This document shows positions 45,334 to 53,420 of a DNA stretch of 64,000 nt, in pieces (position 1 is the stretch's first letter; every line of letters begins with the position of its first letter). The position numbers and the translations under genes are program-made. A model generated the notes under the pieces. The model ran no database searches. It was not told the origin of the DNA and was given only the letters and a program-made list of their open reading frames with translations. This stretch comes from Sulfurimonas hydrogeniphila (GTDB taxonomy: Bacteria > Campylobacterota > Campylobacteria > Campylobacterales > Sulfurimonadaceae): assembly GCF_009068765.1 (NCBI RefSeq), contig NZ_CP035534.1:2278012-2342011 (forward strand), given 5' to 3'.

Positions 45334-46510
45334 TATATTCTCCTACTTCATAGTTATACAGAACTATATTTCTGTTTATTTTATTTTCAAGTATTATCTT
45401 TTTTTCTTTTGTCTGTATCATTTGGTTTTTGATATTTTGCAGTTCCAAAAGGTTGATGTTTGCTATTTTGTAACCGTCTTCATACATTTTTAACAGCTCT
45501 TTTTGCGCATTGTAAAGATCCTGTGTAGAGCCTACAACAGCACGTAGAATATTTAACTCTTTTTTTAACCGCTCGATATTGCGCGAAAGCGCTGTTTTTT
45601 GATTCTGCAGCAGAAATTCACTCTGTTTTGCCTGTAATACGGCGATACGCTGCTCTTCTTTTTTTGTGTTAAACAGAGCAAGAGGAATATTCATACCGAC
45701 TCTGGCAATACTTTGGTCCGGTTCAGCTTCGTAGGCTGCATAAACGTTCATCCACTGAATTTTGTTTGCATTGAGTCTTGCTTTTGCGTTTGCGGTATTT
45801 TGCTGTGTTTTGAGGTAGTACAGCTCTGCCGAACTGTTTTGTATCTCTTCTTTTTGCATTTTGTCTGAAAGCCTAAACACATAGTTGTCATCGAGTTCTT
45901 TCTCGTTTTGCAGACCCGCAAATGCCAACAGTTTATAATAACTTGCAAGCCGCATTGCTTTTTTCTCATTCAGCAGGTTTTTACTGCTTGTCAAATCCAC
46001 TTTTGCCCGAAGATATTTCACTTTTGCGATTGTTCCCGCTTCATATCGCTCTCTTGAAATATTTGCAATATTTTTAGAAATTAAAAACTCCTCCCGGGCC
46101 AATCGGAGCAATGCAGACTCGGTCATATACTCAACATAAAGCAAAGAGAGCACTTTCACAAATTCTGCATGCTGAAGAGTCACCAGTCCTTTAGCCTCTG
46201 CCCTTGTTGCTGCTGCCAAATTTGTTCTGTCTTTGCCGACACCCCACAAACGGACAGGCTGCATCAGGGCAACCCTGTAGCCTGCTTCACTCTTTCCAAG
46301 ATCAGGAGTAAACTTTGATGCCTCAAGGGAGAGTTTCGGGTTTTTATATCTCTGTATCACGTTTGACTGCTCATCCGCACGCTCTATCTCCAAAGCATTC
46401 GCTTTAAGATAGGGAGATGCCTGCAAAGCCTCATATAAAAATGTATCAAAATCCTGTGCGGACAGAACTGCACAAAATCCAAATACTGCAAATATGCTTT
46501 TTTTAAACAT
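45326..46510 (-). CDS. TolC-family outer-membrane channel of metal efflux RND
   Basis: 394 residues. A signal peptide ends near QDFDTFL. Two repeated helical-barrel halves show the periodic coiled-coil heptads of TolC/OMF proteins (GVGKDRTNLAAATRAEAKGL, and the second half with KTALSRNIERLKKELNILRA). It overlaps the adaptor gene by eight bases. It completes the tripartite efflux machine with the adaptor and pump and is the first gene of the three. Confidence 0.85.
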   Translation of the reverse strand: MFKKSIFAVFGFCAVLSAQDFDTFLYEALQASPYLKANALEIERADEQSNVIQRYKNPKLSLEASKFTPDLGKSEAGYRVALMQPVRLWGVGKDRTNLAAATRAEAKGLVTLQHAEFVKVLSLLYVEYMTESALLRLAREEFLISKNIANISRERYEAGTIAKVKYLRAKVDLTSSKNLLNEKKAMRLASYYKLLAFAGLQNEKELDDNYVFRLSDKMQKEEIQNSSAELYYLKTQQNTANAKARLNANKIQWMNVYAAYEAEPDQSIARVGMNIPLALFNTKKEEQRIAVLQAKQSEFLLQNQKTALSRNIERLKKELNILRAVVGSTQDLYNAQKELLKMYEDGYKIANINLLELQNIKNQMIQTKEKKIILENKINRNIVLYNYEVGEYNE

Positions 46511-46555
46511 AGTTATCCTTTTGTTTGTTGTTAATTTATAAATATTAGATTAGAA

Positions 46556-46867
46556 CTATGCGCTGATAGGAGGTTTTAGAAAGTTATCGTATGAGTTAAA
46601 CTCATATATCTTGATATTTGAATAGGGTTTTTGAGAAAAATTTTCACGTGCAAAAGGGATATTTATTTCAGGAAGAATAAAAGCAATGTGAAAACAATGG
46701 TGCAACTGACAAATGCAGTTATCCGCTGTCTCACTGTTATTGCTAAATTCATGGACATACTCACTCACCTGACACGGGTCTGTCTCAAGAACCTCTATTG
46801 CGTACGCATGGAGTATGTTAAAACTCATTGACAACAATAAAACAAATGTGAGCAGTCTTTTTTTCAT
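46556..46867 (-). CDS. small secreted Cys/His protein between efflux genes
   Basis: 103 residues from the ATG at 46867; the upstream in-frame extension falls in the end of the permease gene. A signal peptide (residues about 1-20, MSFNILHAYA) precedes a mature part with a clustered CICQLHHCFH motif plus DPC, typical of metal-binding, and a C-terminus LKPPISA. It lies between the Cu/Zn permease and the OMF gene, 45 bases before the latter. A periplasmic metallochaperone or sensor role is inference. It resembles the plan of the protein at 7435. Confidence 0.6.
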   Translation of the reverse strand: MKKRLLTFVLLLSMSFNILHAYAIEVLETDPCQVSEYVHEFSNNSETADNCICQLHHCFHIAFILPEINIPFARENFSQKPYSNIKIYEFNSYDNFLKPPISA

Positions 46868-46873
46868 AATCGT

Positions 46874-46879
46874 ATTATA
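46874..46879 (-). promoter_or_regulatory. -10 box right before the small Cys/His gene
   Basis: GGGTATAAT on the minus strand just after the permease stop codon. TATAAT ends six bases before the ATG at 46867, which would give a leaderless transcript. No Shine-Dalgarno is visible. It could provide constitutive or separate expression of the small gene and the RND operon. Confidence 0.4.
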
Positions 46880-46881
46880 CC

Positions 46882-48012
46882 CTAAGCACTGCAACAACTG
46901 CCGTCATTACACTCTTTATCCTTGAAAAAATATGGTTTTATTACATAGTACAGCACAAATCCCCAAAGAACAAGGCTTGCAATCCAGGCGATAAAACCGG
47001 CATCCTCATCCATATGCACAAGTTCTTTGACATTCACATCGCGAAAAAGATAGTCAAGCCCCAGTCCGAAAAGAAGGGAGCCGGCTATGATGGTCCCAAG
47101 ATAGATATAAAGCGTTCTTGTTCCCAACATCTTTTTTACAACGCCTATTGTTACAGTATTTGTCGCAGGACCTGCACTTAAAAAAACAAAAGCCGCTCCG
47201 GGACTCACACCAGCCAGCATCAAACCTGCGGCAATCGGCAAAGAAGCGGTTGCACATACATACATAGGTACGGCAATGGCTATCACTATGATATACGAGA
47301 GCCAGTTGTATTTTATAAGTATTTCACTCAGATTGTCAGGAACCGCCACAGTTATTAAAGCACCCAGAAGAAGACCTACAAGCAATGGTGACGCAATGTC
47401 TTTTAAAAGTGTTCCAAAAGCATAGGTAAAGGCATTTTTAACAATATTGTTTTTTTTCTCGCCACTGCTTGCCTGCGTGCTGCAACAGCTTGCATCATCA
47501 GATGTTTTTACTGCCGAGAAAGTCATTACCGAAGGCTGGTTTGTCGGAGCCTTCATACTAAATACTGCGGCAGGTTTTTGCTCTTTTTTGTTCTCCTTTT
47601 CAGGGTAAAAATTGGATAAAATTCCGGCAATAACAGAAATAATCATCGAAGTCACAACCCTGTAAATAGTAAAAGCCCAGCCAAACATTCCATAGGTCGC
47701 AAGTATGGAATCAACTCCTGTAATCGGTGTAGAGATCAAAAAAGAGAGTGTGGCACCGTTACTTGCACCGCTTTTTTTGATACCCGTTGCCAAAGGAATT
47801 ACCCCGCAAGAACATACAGGAAGAGGAATACCGAAAACTGTCGCTTTGATTACCGACATAACAGAATCTTTTCCAAGATGGTTTTTTACAATACTCTCAG
47901 GAACAAGTTCGTGCAAAAACCCGGCAAAAACAAGTCCGAACAAAATATAAGGGGCCATGGCGTTGCTTAAATCAACCAGAGCAGAGAAAAAAAGCATAAC
48001 AGTTTCCATCAT
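46882..48012 (-). CDS. Cu/Zn efflux permease (SO_0444 family)
   Basis: 376 residues with about eight to ten helices. The conserved PVCSCGVIPLATGIKKSGAS motif (near residue 60) and a second GPATNTVT motif mark the DUF318-type permease family used for Cu/Zn export. The protein has a soluble middle loop with SCCSTQ and a C-terminal GSCCSA, both Cys pairs suited to metal binding. It follows the Met-rich cytochrome gene by four bases in the ArsR-controlled operon. Confidence 0.82.
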   Translation of the reverse strand: MMETVMLFFSALVDLSNAMAPYILFGLVFAGFLHELVPESIVKNHLGKDSVMSVIKATVFGIPLPVCSCGVIPLATGIKKSGASNGATLSFLISTPITGVDSILATYGMFGWAFTIYRVVTSMIISVIAGILSNFYPEKENKKEQKPAAVFSMKAPTNQPSVMTFSAVKTSDDASCCSTQASSGEKKNNIVKNAFTYAFGTLLKDIASPLLVGLLLGALITVAVPDNLSEILIKYNWLSYIIVIAIAVPMYVCATASLPIAAGLMLAGVSPGAAFVFLSAGPATNTVTIGVVKKMLGTRTLYIYLGTIIAGSLLFGLGLDYLFRDVNVKELVHMDEDAGFIAWIASLVLWGFVLYYVIKPYFFKDKECNDGSCCSA

Positions 48013-48016
48013 AAAC

Positions 48017-48568
48017 CTAATGTGTTTGGATTTTTACGGCGCCGCATTTTCCTGCGCCGTATTTCATATTTTTGTTTTTCATTTCACACATTTTACCACC
48101 CATAGATTTGCCCCATGACTCTTTAAAATTATCATACAGCCAGGAAGCAACAGCCGCTCTCTCTTCTTTGCTTAGCGTTTTTCCTATCGGAGGCATTGTG
48201 CCAAAACGTTTATATGCCATCGGCATACAGAAACCTTTCTTTTTTGAAGGGTTTTGTATATAATCTGCTACAAAAGCAATAAAATCTTCACGGGTTTTGA
48301 GCATCATTTTCAAACGTTTTGATACCATAGGCATCGGCGGCGCTTTCATTTTGCTTTTTTGCATTTTACGCATCATTTTTTCACGCATTGCCATTTTTTC
48401 TTCCTGTGTGGCATTTTGCATTTTCTGACGCATTTCCTGCATCTGTGTCTGATCCATCATCCCTTTCATAGCATGACATGAGGCACATTTTGCTTTGTAT
48501 ATATTTTCTCCCGAATTTGCTCCAAGAGAAACAAATCCTAAAATTAAAACTAATAATAATTTTTTCAT
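48017..48568 (-). CDS. Met/Lys-rich periplasmic c-type cytochrome
   Basis: 183 residues. A signal peptide is followed by the heme site Cys28-x-x-Cys31-His32 (CASCH). The distal axial Met is probably in TMPPIGK near residue 131. Between them lies an unusual insertion full of Met, Lys and Gln (MQKSKMKAPPMPMVSKR and similar). Heme-bearing, Met-rich proteins could bind Cu+ and accept electrons. It is the first gene of the minus-strand operon, directly behind the ArsR operator. A role in metal defence or sensing is inference. Confidence 0.75.
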   Translation of the reverse strand: MKKLLLVLILGFVSLGANSGENIYKAKCASCHAMKGMMDQTQMQEMRQKMQNATQEEKMAMREKMMRKMQKSKMKAPPMPMVSKRLKMMLKTREDFIAFVADYIQNPSKKKGFCMPMAYKRFGTMPPIGKTLSKEERAAVASWLYDNFKESWGKSMGGKMCEMKNKNMKYGAGKCGAVKIQTH

Positions 48569-48598
48569 AACTAAAATTCCTTTTTATGATATAATTCA

Positions 48599-48618
48599 TA
48601 TAACGATATTGTTATATA
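48599..48618. promoter_or_regulatory. ArsR-type operator in the divergent promoter
   Basis: A perfect inverted repeat ATATAAC-N6-GTTATAT sits in the 72-base spacer between the cytochrome gene and the divergent arsR gene. Its AT-rich dyad is the shape of ArsR/SmtB operators. It overlaps a plus-strand TATAAT at 48616-48621 for arsR and the AT-rich minus-strand promoter, so the regulator could repress both. Confidence 0.75.
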
Positions 48619-48640
48619 ATAAAACTTCGAAAGAGATTAG

Positions 48641-48943
48641 ATGGAAAAATTAGTTCAGCTTGCAAAAATACTGTCAGACAGTAACAGAGTAAAAATAATA
48701 GCACTGCTTTACAGAGAAAAAGCGCTCTGTGTATGTGAAATCTGTGACACCTTAGAGCTCTCACAGCCATTGGTTTCACGCCATCTGAAACAGATGCGCG
48801 AAGCCCAACTTGTACAAACAAAACAAAGCGGAAAGTGGATCATTTATTCTCTTGGCAAAAATAAAGTTCTGCACTGCTTTTTAGACACAATACAGGAAGA
48901 CATAGCAACTTTACCAAAAATTATTTCATGTACCGCACGATAA
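48641..48943 (+). CDS. ArsR-family metal-sensing transcriptional repressor
   Basis: 100 residues, a standard winged helix. The alpha-3 region has ALCVCEICD with Cys30, Cys32 and Cys35, matching the ELCVCDL-type thiol metal site of ArsR/SmtB repressors (As/Sb/Cd-type sensing). The recognition helix is SQPLVSRHLKQMREAQLV. It is divergent from the cytochrome/permease/RND genes across a dyad operator, so it most likely represses them and is released by metal ions. The exact ion is unknown. Confidence 0.88.
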   Translation: MEKLVQLAKILSDSNRVKIIALLYREKALCVCEICDTLELSQPLVSRHLKQMREAQLVQTKQSGKWIIYSLGKNKVLHCFLDTIQEDIATLPKIISCTAR

Positions 48944-48959
48944 AAAAACAATATCAACT

Positions 48960-48987
48960 TTGAAAGAAAAATTTATTATGCTATACT
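48960..48987 (+). promoter_or_regulatory. rpsU: sigma-70 promoter of rpsU
   Basis: TTGAAA at 48960-48965, a 16-base spacer and TGC-TATACT (extended -10) at 48979-48987, giving a start near 48994, about 30 bases before the rpsU ATG. It is a good match to the vegetative consensus. Confidence 0.65.
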
Positions 48988-49024
48988 TCCATTTCAAATT
49001 TAAACAGAAAGTGGGTGATGTGAT

Positions 49025-49237
49025 ATGCCTGGTATTGTACTACGTCCGGATGACAACTTTGATGCTGCTTACAGACGTTTCAAAAAACAAGTTGACCGTA
49101 ACTTAATCGTTACAGAAGCTCGTGCTCGCCGTTTCCATGAAACAGAGACTGAAAAACGTAAAAAGTTCAAAATTGCTTCTCGTAAGAAAATGCTTAAACG
49201 TCTTTATATGATGAGACGTTACGAATCACGCCTGTAA
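49025..49237 (+). CDS. rpsU: 30S ribosomal protein S21
   Basis: 70 residues, full length and very basic. The N-terminal [20 protein letters not shown], then [17 protein letters not shown] and a basic tail match bacterial S21. It helps position mRNA at the 3' end of 16S rRNA. It has its own promoter and terminator, so it is monocistronic here, unlike the rpsU-dnaG-rpoD order of some bacteria; dnaG is far away at 36365. Confidence 0.97.
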   Translation: MPGIVLRPDDNFDAAYRRFKKQVDRNLIVTEARARRFHETETEKRKKFKIASRKKMLKRLYMMRRYESRL

Positions 49238-49272
49238 ACGCTTCTCCTTTGGGAGAACGTTTCTTCTTCTCT
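49236..49272 (+). terminator. rho-independent terminator after rpsU
   Basis: Hairpin AAACG-C-TTCTCC, loop TTTG, GGAGAA-CGTTT (one bulged C), followed by a T/C-rich tail TTCTTCTTCTC. It immediately follows the rpsU stop. Confidence 0.75.
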
Positions 49273-49279
49273 TAATCCT

Positions 49280-50350
49280 TTAATTTATTTTTCCATACAT
49301 TTCATTATGAAAATTAAGTGCATACCTGTCACTCATGCTTGCAATATAATCTGCAATAACCCTGTGTTTGCTTCTTATATCCAACTGCTTATAATAAAAC
49401 TGCGGAAGCATTTTCTCTTCTTCCATCAGACCTTTATAAAGTCCTTTGACTGCCTGTTTCCCGGCATACATTTTTCGAACTATATTTTTATGCTGATACA
49501 TCTTGACAAAAAGAAGTTTCTTCAGTTTTTTAATTTTTGTTTCAAGCTCTTTTTCAAAACCTATAGGTGTTTCTTCACAATGCGCAACTTTTTGCTTTGA
49601 GTATTCAAGGAGAGAATAGACCAGATGGTTTATAAGATGTGAACTGAATCTGTAGCGAAACATTTCATCATTCTCTTCTCCTACACCTTCCAAAGCAACC
49701 TTTTCAAGAATTTCACAGGCAAGTTCACTCTCTTTGAGATCCTCAAAAGTAAGCAGTCCGGAGTTTACCCCGTCATCTATGTCATGGCTCATATACGCAA
49801 TTTCATCGGCACGGTCTACAACCATAGCCTCATAGGTAGGATGTTTGTTTAAATCAAACTGTTTGTCTATTATCTCTGGAAGAAAGGGCTTTTTGTAGGG
49901 ATAAGAGTGCTTCAAAATTCCCTCAAGTGTTGCAAAAGTAAGATTGAGTCCGTCAAAATTTTTATACCGTTTTTCAAGTTTGGTCACAACCCGAAATGAT
50001 TGAAAATTATGCTCAAATCCGTTAGAAAATCCGTCAGCTTTTAAGCACTCATCCAGAGTATCTCCCCCTACATGTCCAAAAGGCGTATGTCCGAGATCAT
50101 GTGCAAGAGCAATTGATTCAGAGAGTGATTCATTAAGTTCAAGCTGTGATGCTATGGAACGTGCAATCTGAGATACTTCTATAGAGTGTGTTAAACGTGT
50201 ACGAAAAAAATCACCCTCGTGGTTTAGAAAAACCTGTGTTTTATACTCAAGTTTTCTAAATGATCCAGAGTGAATGATTCTGTCTCTGTCACGGGCATAA
50301 GGATTGCGAAAATCTTTTTCTATTTTATAAAATCGTTCATAAGGTTTCAA
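49280..50350 (-). CDS. dgt: dGTP triphosphohydrolase-like HD-domain protein
   Basis: 356 residues from a TTG start (AAGAAG seven bases upstream); no other in-frame start keeps the conserved N-terminus (KIEKDFRNPYARDRDRIIHS). The HD metal site shows RLTHSIEVSQIARSIA and ALAHDLGHTPFGHVGG. The family removes triphosphate from dGTP or related dNTPs to control dNTP pools. It is close to thyX and nrdB, other dNTP-pool genes. Confidence 0.88.
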   Translation of the reverse strand: MKPYERFYKIEKDFRNPYARDRDRIIHSGSFRKLEYKTQVFLNHEGDFFRTRLTHSIEVSQIARSIASQLELNESLSESIALAHDLGHTPFGHVGGDTLDECLKADGFSNGFEHNFQSFRVVTKLEKRYKNFDGLNLTFATLEGILKHSYPYKKPFLPEIIDKQFDLNKHPTYEAMVVDRADEIAYMSHDIDDGVNSGLLTFEDLKESELACEILEKVALEGVGEENDEMFRYRFSSHLINHLVYSLLEYSKQKVAHCEETPIGFEKELETKIKKLKKLLFVKMYQHKNIVRKMYAGKQAVKGLYKGLMEEEKMLPQFYYKQLDIRSKHRVIADYIASMSDRYALNFHNEMYGKIN

Positions 50351-50361
50351 TATTGTTCTTC

Positions 50362-50892
50362 TTAGGCTTTTTTAATAAATTCGGTTTTTAGATAGATTTT
50401 TGTTCCGTTGACCCGACCTTCAACATGGTCATCCATATCATGCGGCAATGCAATTCTTGTCACAGTTGTTCCGCGTTTTGCAGTAAATCCCGCACCCTTG
50501 ACATCTAAATCTTTTAATATAACGATGGAGTCACCAGCCTTGAGTTCAACGCCGTTTGCATCTCGAAAAACTACCTTGTTTGCTTCTGCATTAATAGCCG
50601 CATCTGCAAGTTTTTTCTCTTCTTCTTCAAGATACATCATATCTGTCATATCCCCGCGACCAAGCCTGTTCCATAATATATACGAAAGTACTTTTACAGC
50701 CGGCACTTCACTCCACATAGCATCATTGAGACAGTTAAAATGTGTTTCATCAAGTTCATCATTTTCTATCTGCTCTTTACATGTAACACAAACATACACA
50801 CTTTGTTCTTCACTGCCATCACTTACAGGCAGTTCTAAAAGAGTCACATCTTCACTGCTGGCACATAATTCACATACTTCACTTCTTGGCAT
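50362..50892 (-). CDS. phnA: PhnA/YjdM family protein
   Basis: 176 residues. An N-terminal zinc-ribbon (CELCASSEDVTL, then VYVCVTCKEQI) leads into the PhnA C-terminal domain (DANGVELKAGDSIVILKDLD, VKGAGFTAKRGTTVTRI). Despite the name, members are not clearly involved in phosphonate breakdown; function remains unsettled. AAGGA precedes the ATG. It lies 11 bases before dgt on the same strand. Confidence 0.88.
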   Translation of the reverse strand: MPRSEVCELCASSEDVTLLELPVSDGSEEQSVYVCVTCKEQIENDELDETHFNCLNDAMWSEVPAVKVLSYILWNRLGRGDMTDMMYLEEEEKKLADAAINAEANKVVFRDANGVELKAGDSIVILKDLDVKGAGFTAKRGTTVTRIALPHDMDDHVEGRVNGTKIYLKTEFIKKA

Positions 50893-50925
50893 ATTTTATT
50901 CCTTCATTGTTTTTTTGGAATTATA

Positions 50926-51144
50926 CTACTTTTCTTTATGAAACTCTAAATCTGAATCAGATACTTTTTTCTCATTCACAACTTTGTTAAATGCTTTATC
51001 TGCCTCTTTTTCACTATAGTCTCGGCACTCTTGCGGAATCGTGGCAGTGGGATCACCTTGAATTTTGTCACACATGGCCGCTGTTATAGTAATATTGGAA
51101 CATCCTGTCAAAAAAAGTATTGTAAGCATTGAAATCTTAATCAT
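50926..51144 (-). CDS. small lipoprotein
   Basis: 72 residues. The N-terminus (KISMLTILFLTGCSN) is a lipoprotein signal with lipobox Leu-Thr-Gly-Cys at Cys15. The mature 58 residues contain two further Cys (AMCDKIQGDP, QECRDYSE), possibly a disulfide, and end in Lys/Glu-rich sequence. No family recognised. It lies eight bases after thyX and 33 before phnA. Confidence 0.65.
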   Translation of the reverse strand: MIKISMLTILFLTGCSNITITAAMCDKIQGDPTATIPQECRDYSEKEADKAFNKVVNEKKVSDSDLEFHKEK

Positions 51145-51152
51145 AAAAAATC

Positions 51153-51986
51153 CTATTTTTTCTTGATAATCAAATCAAGATATTTTTTTGGAGTGACTTT
51201 CATCATCTCCTGAGCCAGCCAGCGTATTTGAAAATAGGCAGCACCGCTGTCGCGTAATGTAAGATAGTTTTTCAAACTTCTGAGATTAAATGTCACTACC
51301 ATGTCAACTTTGACATTGTCTGTAATGATGTGTTTAAAAGCATCGCCTACATTTCTCTTCTTTTTTCCGGTCTGCAGAGCATCATAAAGTTTTTGGGGCT
51401 TGCCTTGAAATTCTTTCAAAAGAGGAAGAGAACTTTTTGCAACAGCAAGTTCATAAAAATTGTCTACTTTTTTTGACTGAAAATCAAGCTTATCATACAT
51501 TGCGCTGATTTCAAGTCTGTTATAGGCTTCATCGGCAGTGACAAACATATCAAAACCCAAAACCTTTTCTATAAAAAATTCTTTCTCTCCTGAGTGTTTT
51601 GCAGCAACAAAAGCATTGATAAGCGAGCTCATTGTATATCGTGTACTTCTTACACTGATTGCCTGTATGCGGTGTCTTGCATGTTCTTGTAAAACCCCTC
51701 TGCTTGTTGAGCGAATAAGATAACTCAAATTTGCATGTTCCAAAATAGAGTGGTGAAAATAGGTCCATGCCAAATCATCAAGCAGCTGTGACTCTTCTAT
51801 ATTGTTCAAAGATTCACACATTTTCGTATCAGGAAGCACCTTTTCAATTTCTTGAACAATCTCATTTTCACTGTTGCCAAAACTGTCATAACATGTACGC
51901 GCAGCTGTTTCTGCTACACCAATACCGGTATCTTGCAGCAAAACAACTTCTGGCTTCGTATACTTTATGCCATACATCTCTTCCAT
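51153..51986 (-). CDS. thyX: flavin-dependent thymidylate synthase
   Basis: 277 residues. The ThyX signature RHR-x7-S is present as RHRIQAISVRSTRY (about residues 101-114), together with FHHSILEHANLSYLI for FAD/dUMP binding. It makes dTMP with FAD, NADPH and methylene-THF and replaces ThyA, as in many Campylobacterota. GAGGG precedes the ATG at 51986; an alternative start exists three codons in. It is followed by the small lipoprotein and lies near nrdB. Confidence 0.95.
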   Translation of the reverse strand: MEEMYGIKYTKPEVVLLQDTGIGVAETAARTCYDSFGNSENEIVQEIEKVLPDTKMCESLNNIEESQLLDDLAWTYFHHSILEHANLSYLIRSTSRGVLQEHARHRIQAISVRSTRYTMSSLINAFVAAKHSGEKEFFIEKVLGFDMFVTADEAYNRLEISAMYDKLDFQSKKVDNFYELAVAKSSLPLLKEFQGKPQKLYDALQTGKKKRNVGDAFKHIITDNVKVDMVVTFNLRSLKNYLTLRDSGAAYFQIRWLAQEMMKVTPKKYLDLIIKKK

Positions 51987-52039
51987 GATTATGCCCTCAA
52001 TTAAATTACCACTATTCTACTATAAAAAGCTTTAAAAAG

Positions 52040-52678
52040 CTACTTGAGCACCCCATCAAGTATCGGAACAAAATCACACTCTTCAAGCTCTTCTTCTTCA
52101 ATATACTCCCCGTTTTTTATAAAACGGGTAATAACCTGTTTGTTTCCTTTTTGCAAAGGAGCAACAAGAATTCCCCCCTCAGCCAACTGTTCAAAAAGTT
52201 TTTTTGGAATCTCTTTCGCTGTTGCAGAAAAAAGAATTCTGTCATAAGGCGCATACTGAATCCAGCCGTTTTGTCCGTCATCTGTACGGGCATGGACATT
52301 ATTTATACCAAGTTCTCGAAACCTTTTTTTTGCTTCAAGTATCAAAGATTCTATGCGCTCTATGGTAAAAACCCCGCGAAACAGATGGGAAAGAACGGCT
52401 GCCTGATATCCACTTCCGCAGCCTATTTCCAAAACCCTGTCTGCTCCACGCGGAAAAAGGTATTCCGTCATTTTTGCAACAGTCAAAGGAGAACTGATAT
52501 ACTGATTAGCCCCTATAGGCAAAGCATCGAGTTTATAGGCATTGTGTCTAAATCCTGCCGGCACAAAGGCTTCTCTGTTTGTAGCAGCAATCGCTTTTTT
52601 TACTTCTTCGCTTAAAGGAAACTGTGTACTACACTCTTCTGCCAGACGGGCTGTTTTTGTCGCTGTTATTCTGTCCAA
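52040..52678 (-). CDS. pcm: protein-L-isoaspartate O-methyltransferase
   Basis: 212 residues. SAM-binding motif VLEIGCGSGYQAAVLSHL (about 79-96), preceded by the PCMT-specific PIGANQYISSPLTVAKM and followed by DDGQNGW. The enzyme methylates L-isoaspartyl residues in aged proteins to start repair. It starts one base before the end of the nitrilase-family gene. Confidence 0.92.
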   Translation of the reverse strand: MDRITATKTARLAEECSTQFPLSEEVKKAIAATNREAFVPAGFRHNAYKLDALPIGANQYISSPLTVAKMTEYLFPRGADRVLEIGCGSGYQAAVLSHLFRGVFTIERIESLILEAKKRFRELGINNVHARTDDGQNGWIQYAPYDRILFSATAKEIPKKLFEQLAEGGILVAPLQKGNKQVITRFIKNGEYIEEEELEECDFVPILDGVLK

Positions 52679-52679
52679 G

Positions 52680-53420
52680 TTATTCTATCCCCACATCCAT
52701 ATATCTTCTCATTAGTTTTATCTCTTTTTTCCTGTACTGCATTTTCAAACAAGACTTGTTTGTGTTTCTGAAGGCTTCACCCTGCGGGGTGATAATACCG
52801 CTCATTGCCGTGCACTCTTTATTTGCACTGTCACTTGCCACAACATAGCACTGATTCATCAAGGCCAGTGCCTGTGTCAAAATTTTAAAATGCTCTGTAC
52901 GCAATTCTCCCCACCATGAAGGCACGGCAATAACATCGGCCCCTTCTGATTTTTGCCACAGTTCTTTAAAACGCAGTTCAAAACAAACAAACACGGCTAA
53001 CTTAATACCGGCAACTTCCACTATTTTAAAATCTTCTTCACTGCCTGCGTGCATGTATTTGTCTTCATCACCAAATTTAAAAAGTTTGGCTTTTGCTCTT
53101 TGAAACACCACTTCTCCGTTATAAAAAACTTTGGCAAAGTTATAGACTTTCCCCTCTTTTTCTTCTAACATTGTCAAAACAATGATTTTGTCATGAGAAA
53201 CTTTTTTCAGTGCCTCAGTAGCCCGTGGCGCAAAAGCAAGCATTGCATCCATACGCTCATAGTCATAAGAAGTCAAACACACTTCAGGTGCAACTATAAT
53301 GGTATTTTTTTCTGTTTGTGTAATAAGTGCCAAAAGTGTCTGTAAATTATTTTCATAACTCTGTGTTGTTTCAAACAACAAAGAGCATAAAGAGTATTCG
53401 GCAGTGTTAGAAGTCATCAT
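52680..53420 (-). CDS. carbon-nitrogen hydrolase (nitrilase superfamily)
   Basis: 246 residues from the ATG at 53420, overlapping the nrdB end by 14 bases (a second ATG follows directly). The Glu-Lys-Cys triad is visible: Glu in [10 protein letters not shown], Lys in [12 protein letters not shown], Cys in [10 protein letters not shown]. Members hydrolyse amides; omega-amidase or a related small-amide repair role is plausible but the substrate is unknown. Confidence 0.85.
   Translation of the reverse strand: MMTSNTAEYSLCSLLFETTQSYENNLQTLLALITQTEKNTIIVAPEVCLTSYDYERMDAMLAFAPRATEALKKVSHDKIIVLTMLEEKEGKVYNFAKVFYNGEVVFQRAKAKLFKFGDEDKYMHAGSEEDFKIVEVAGIKLAVFVCFELRFKELWQKSEGADVIAVPSWWGELRTEHFKILTQALALMNQCYVVASDSANKECTAMSGIITPQGEAFRNTNKSCLKMQYRKKEIKLMRRYMDVGIE

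Noticed and set aside
50408..50941. 177-codon plus-strand frame opposite phnA
   Set aside because: Antisense shadow; phnA has conserved Cys motifs and a ribosome-binding site.
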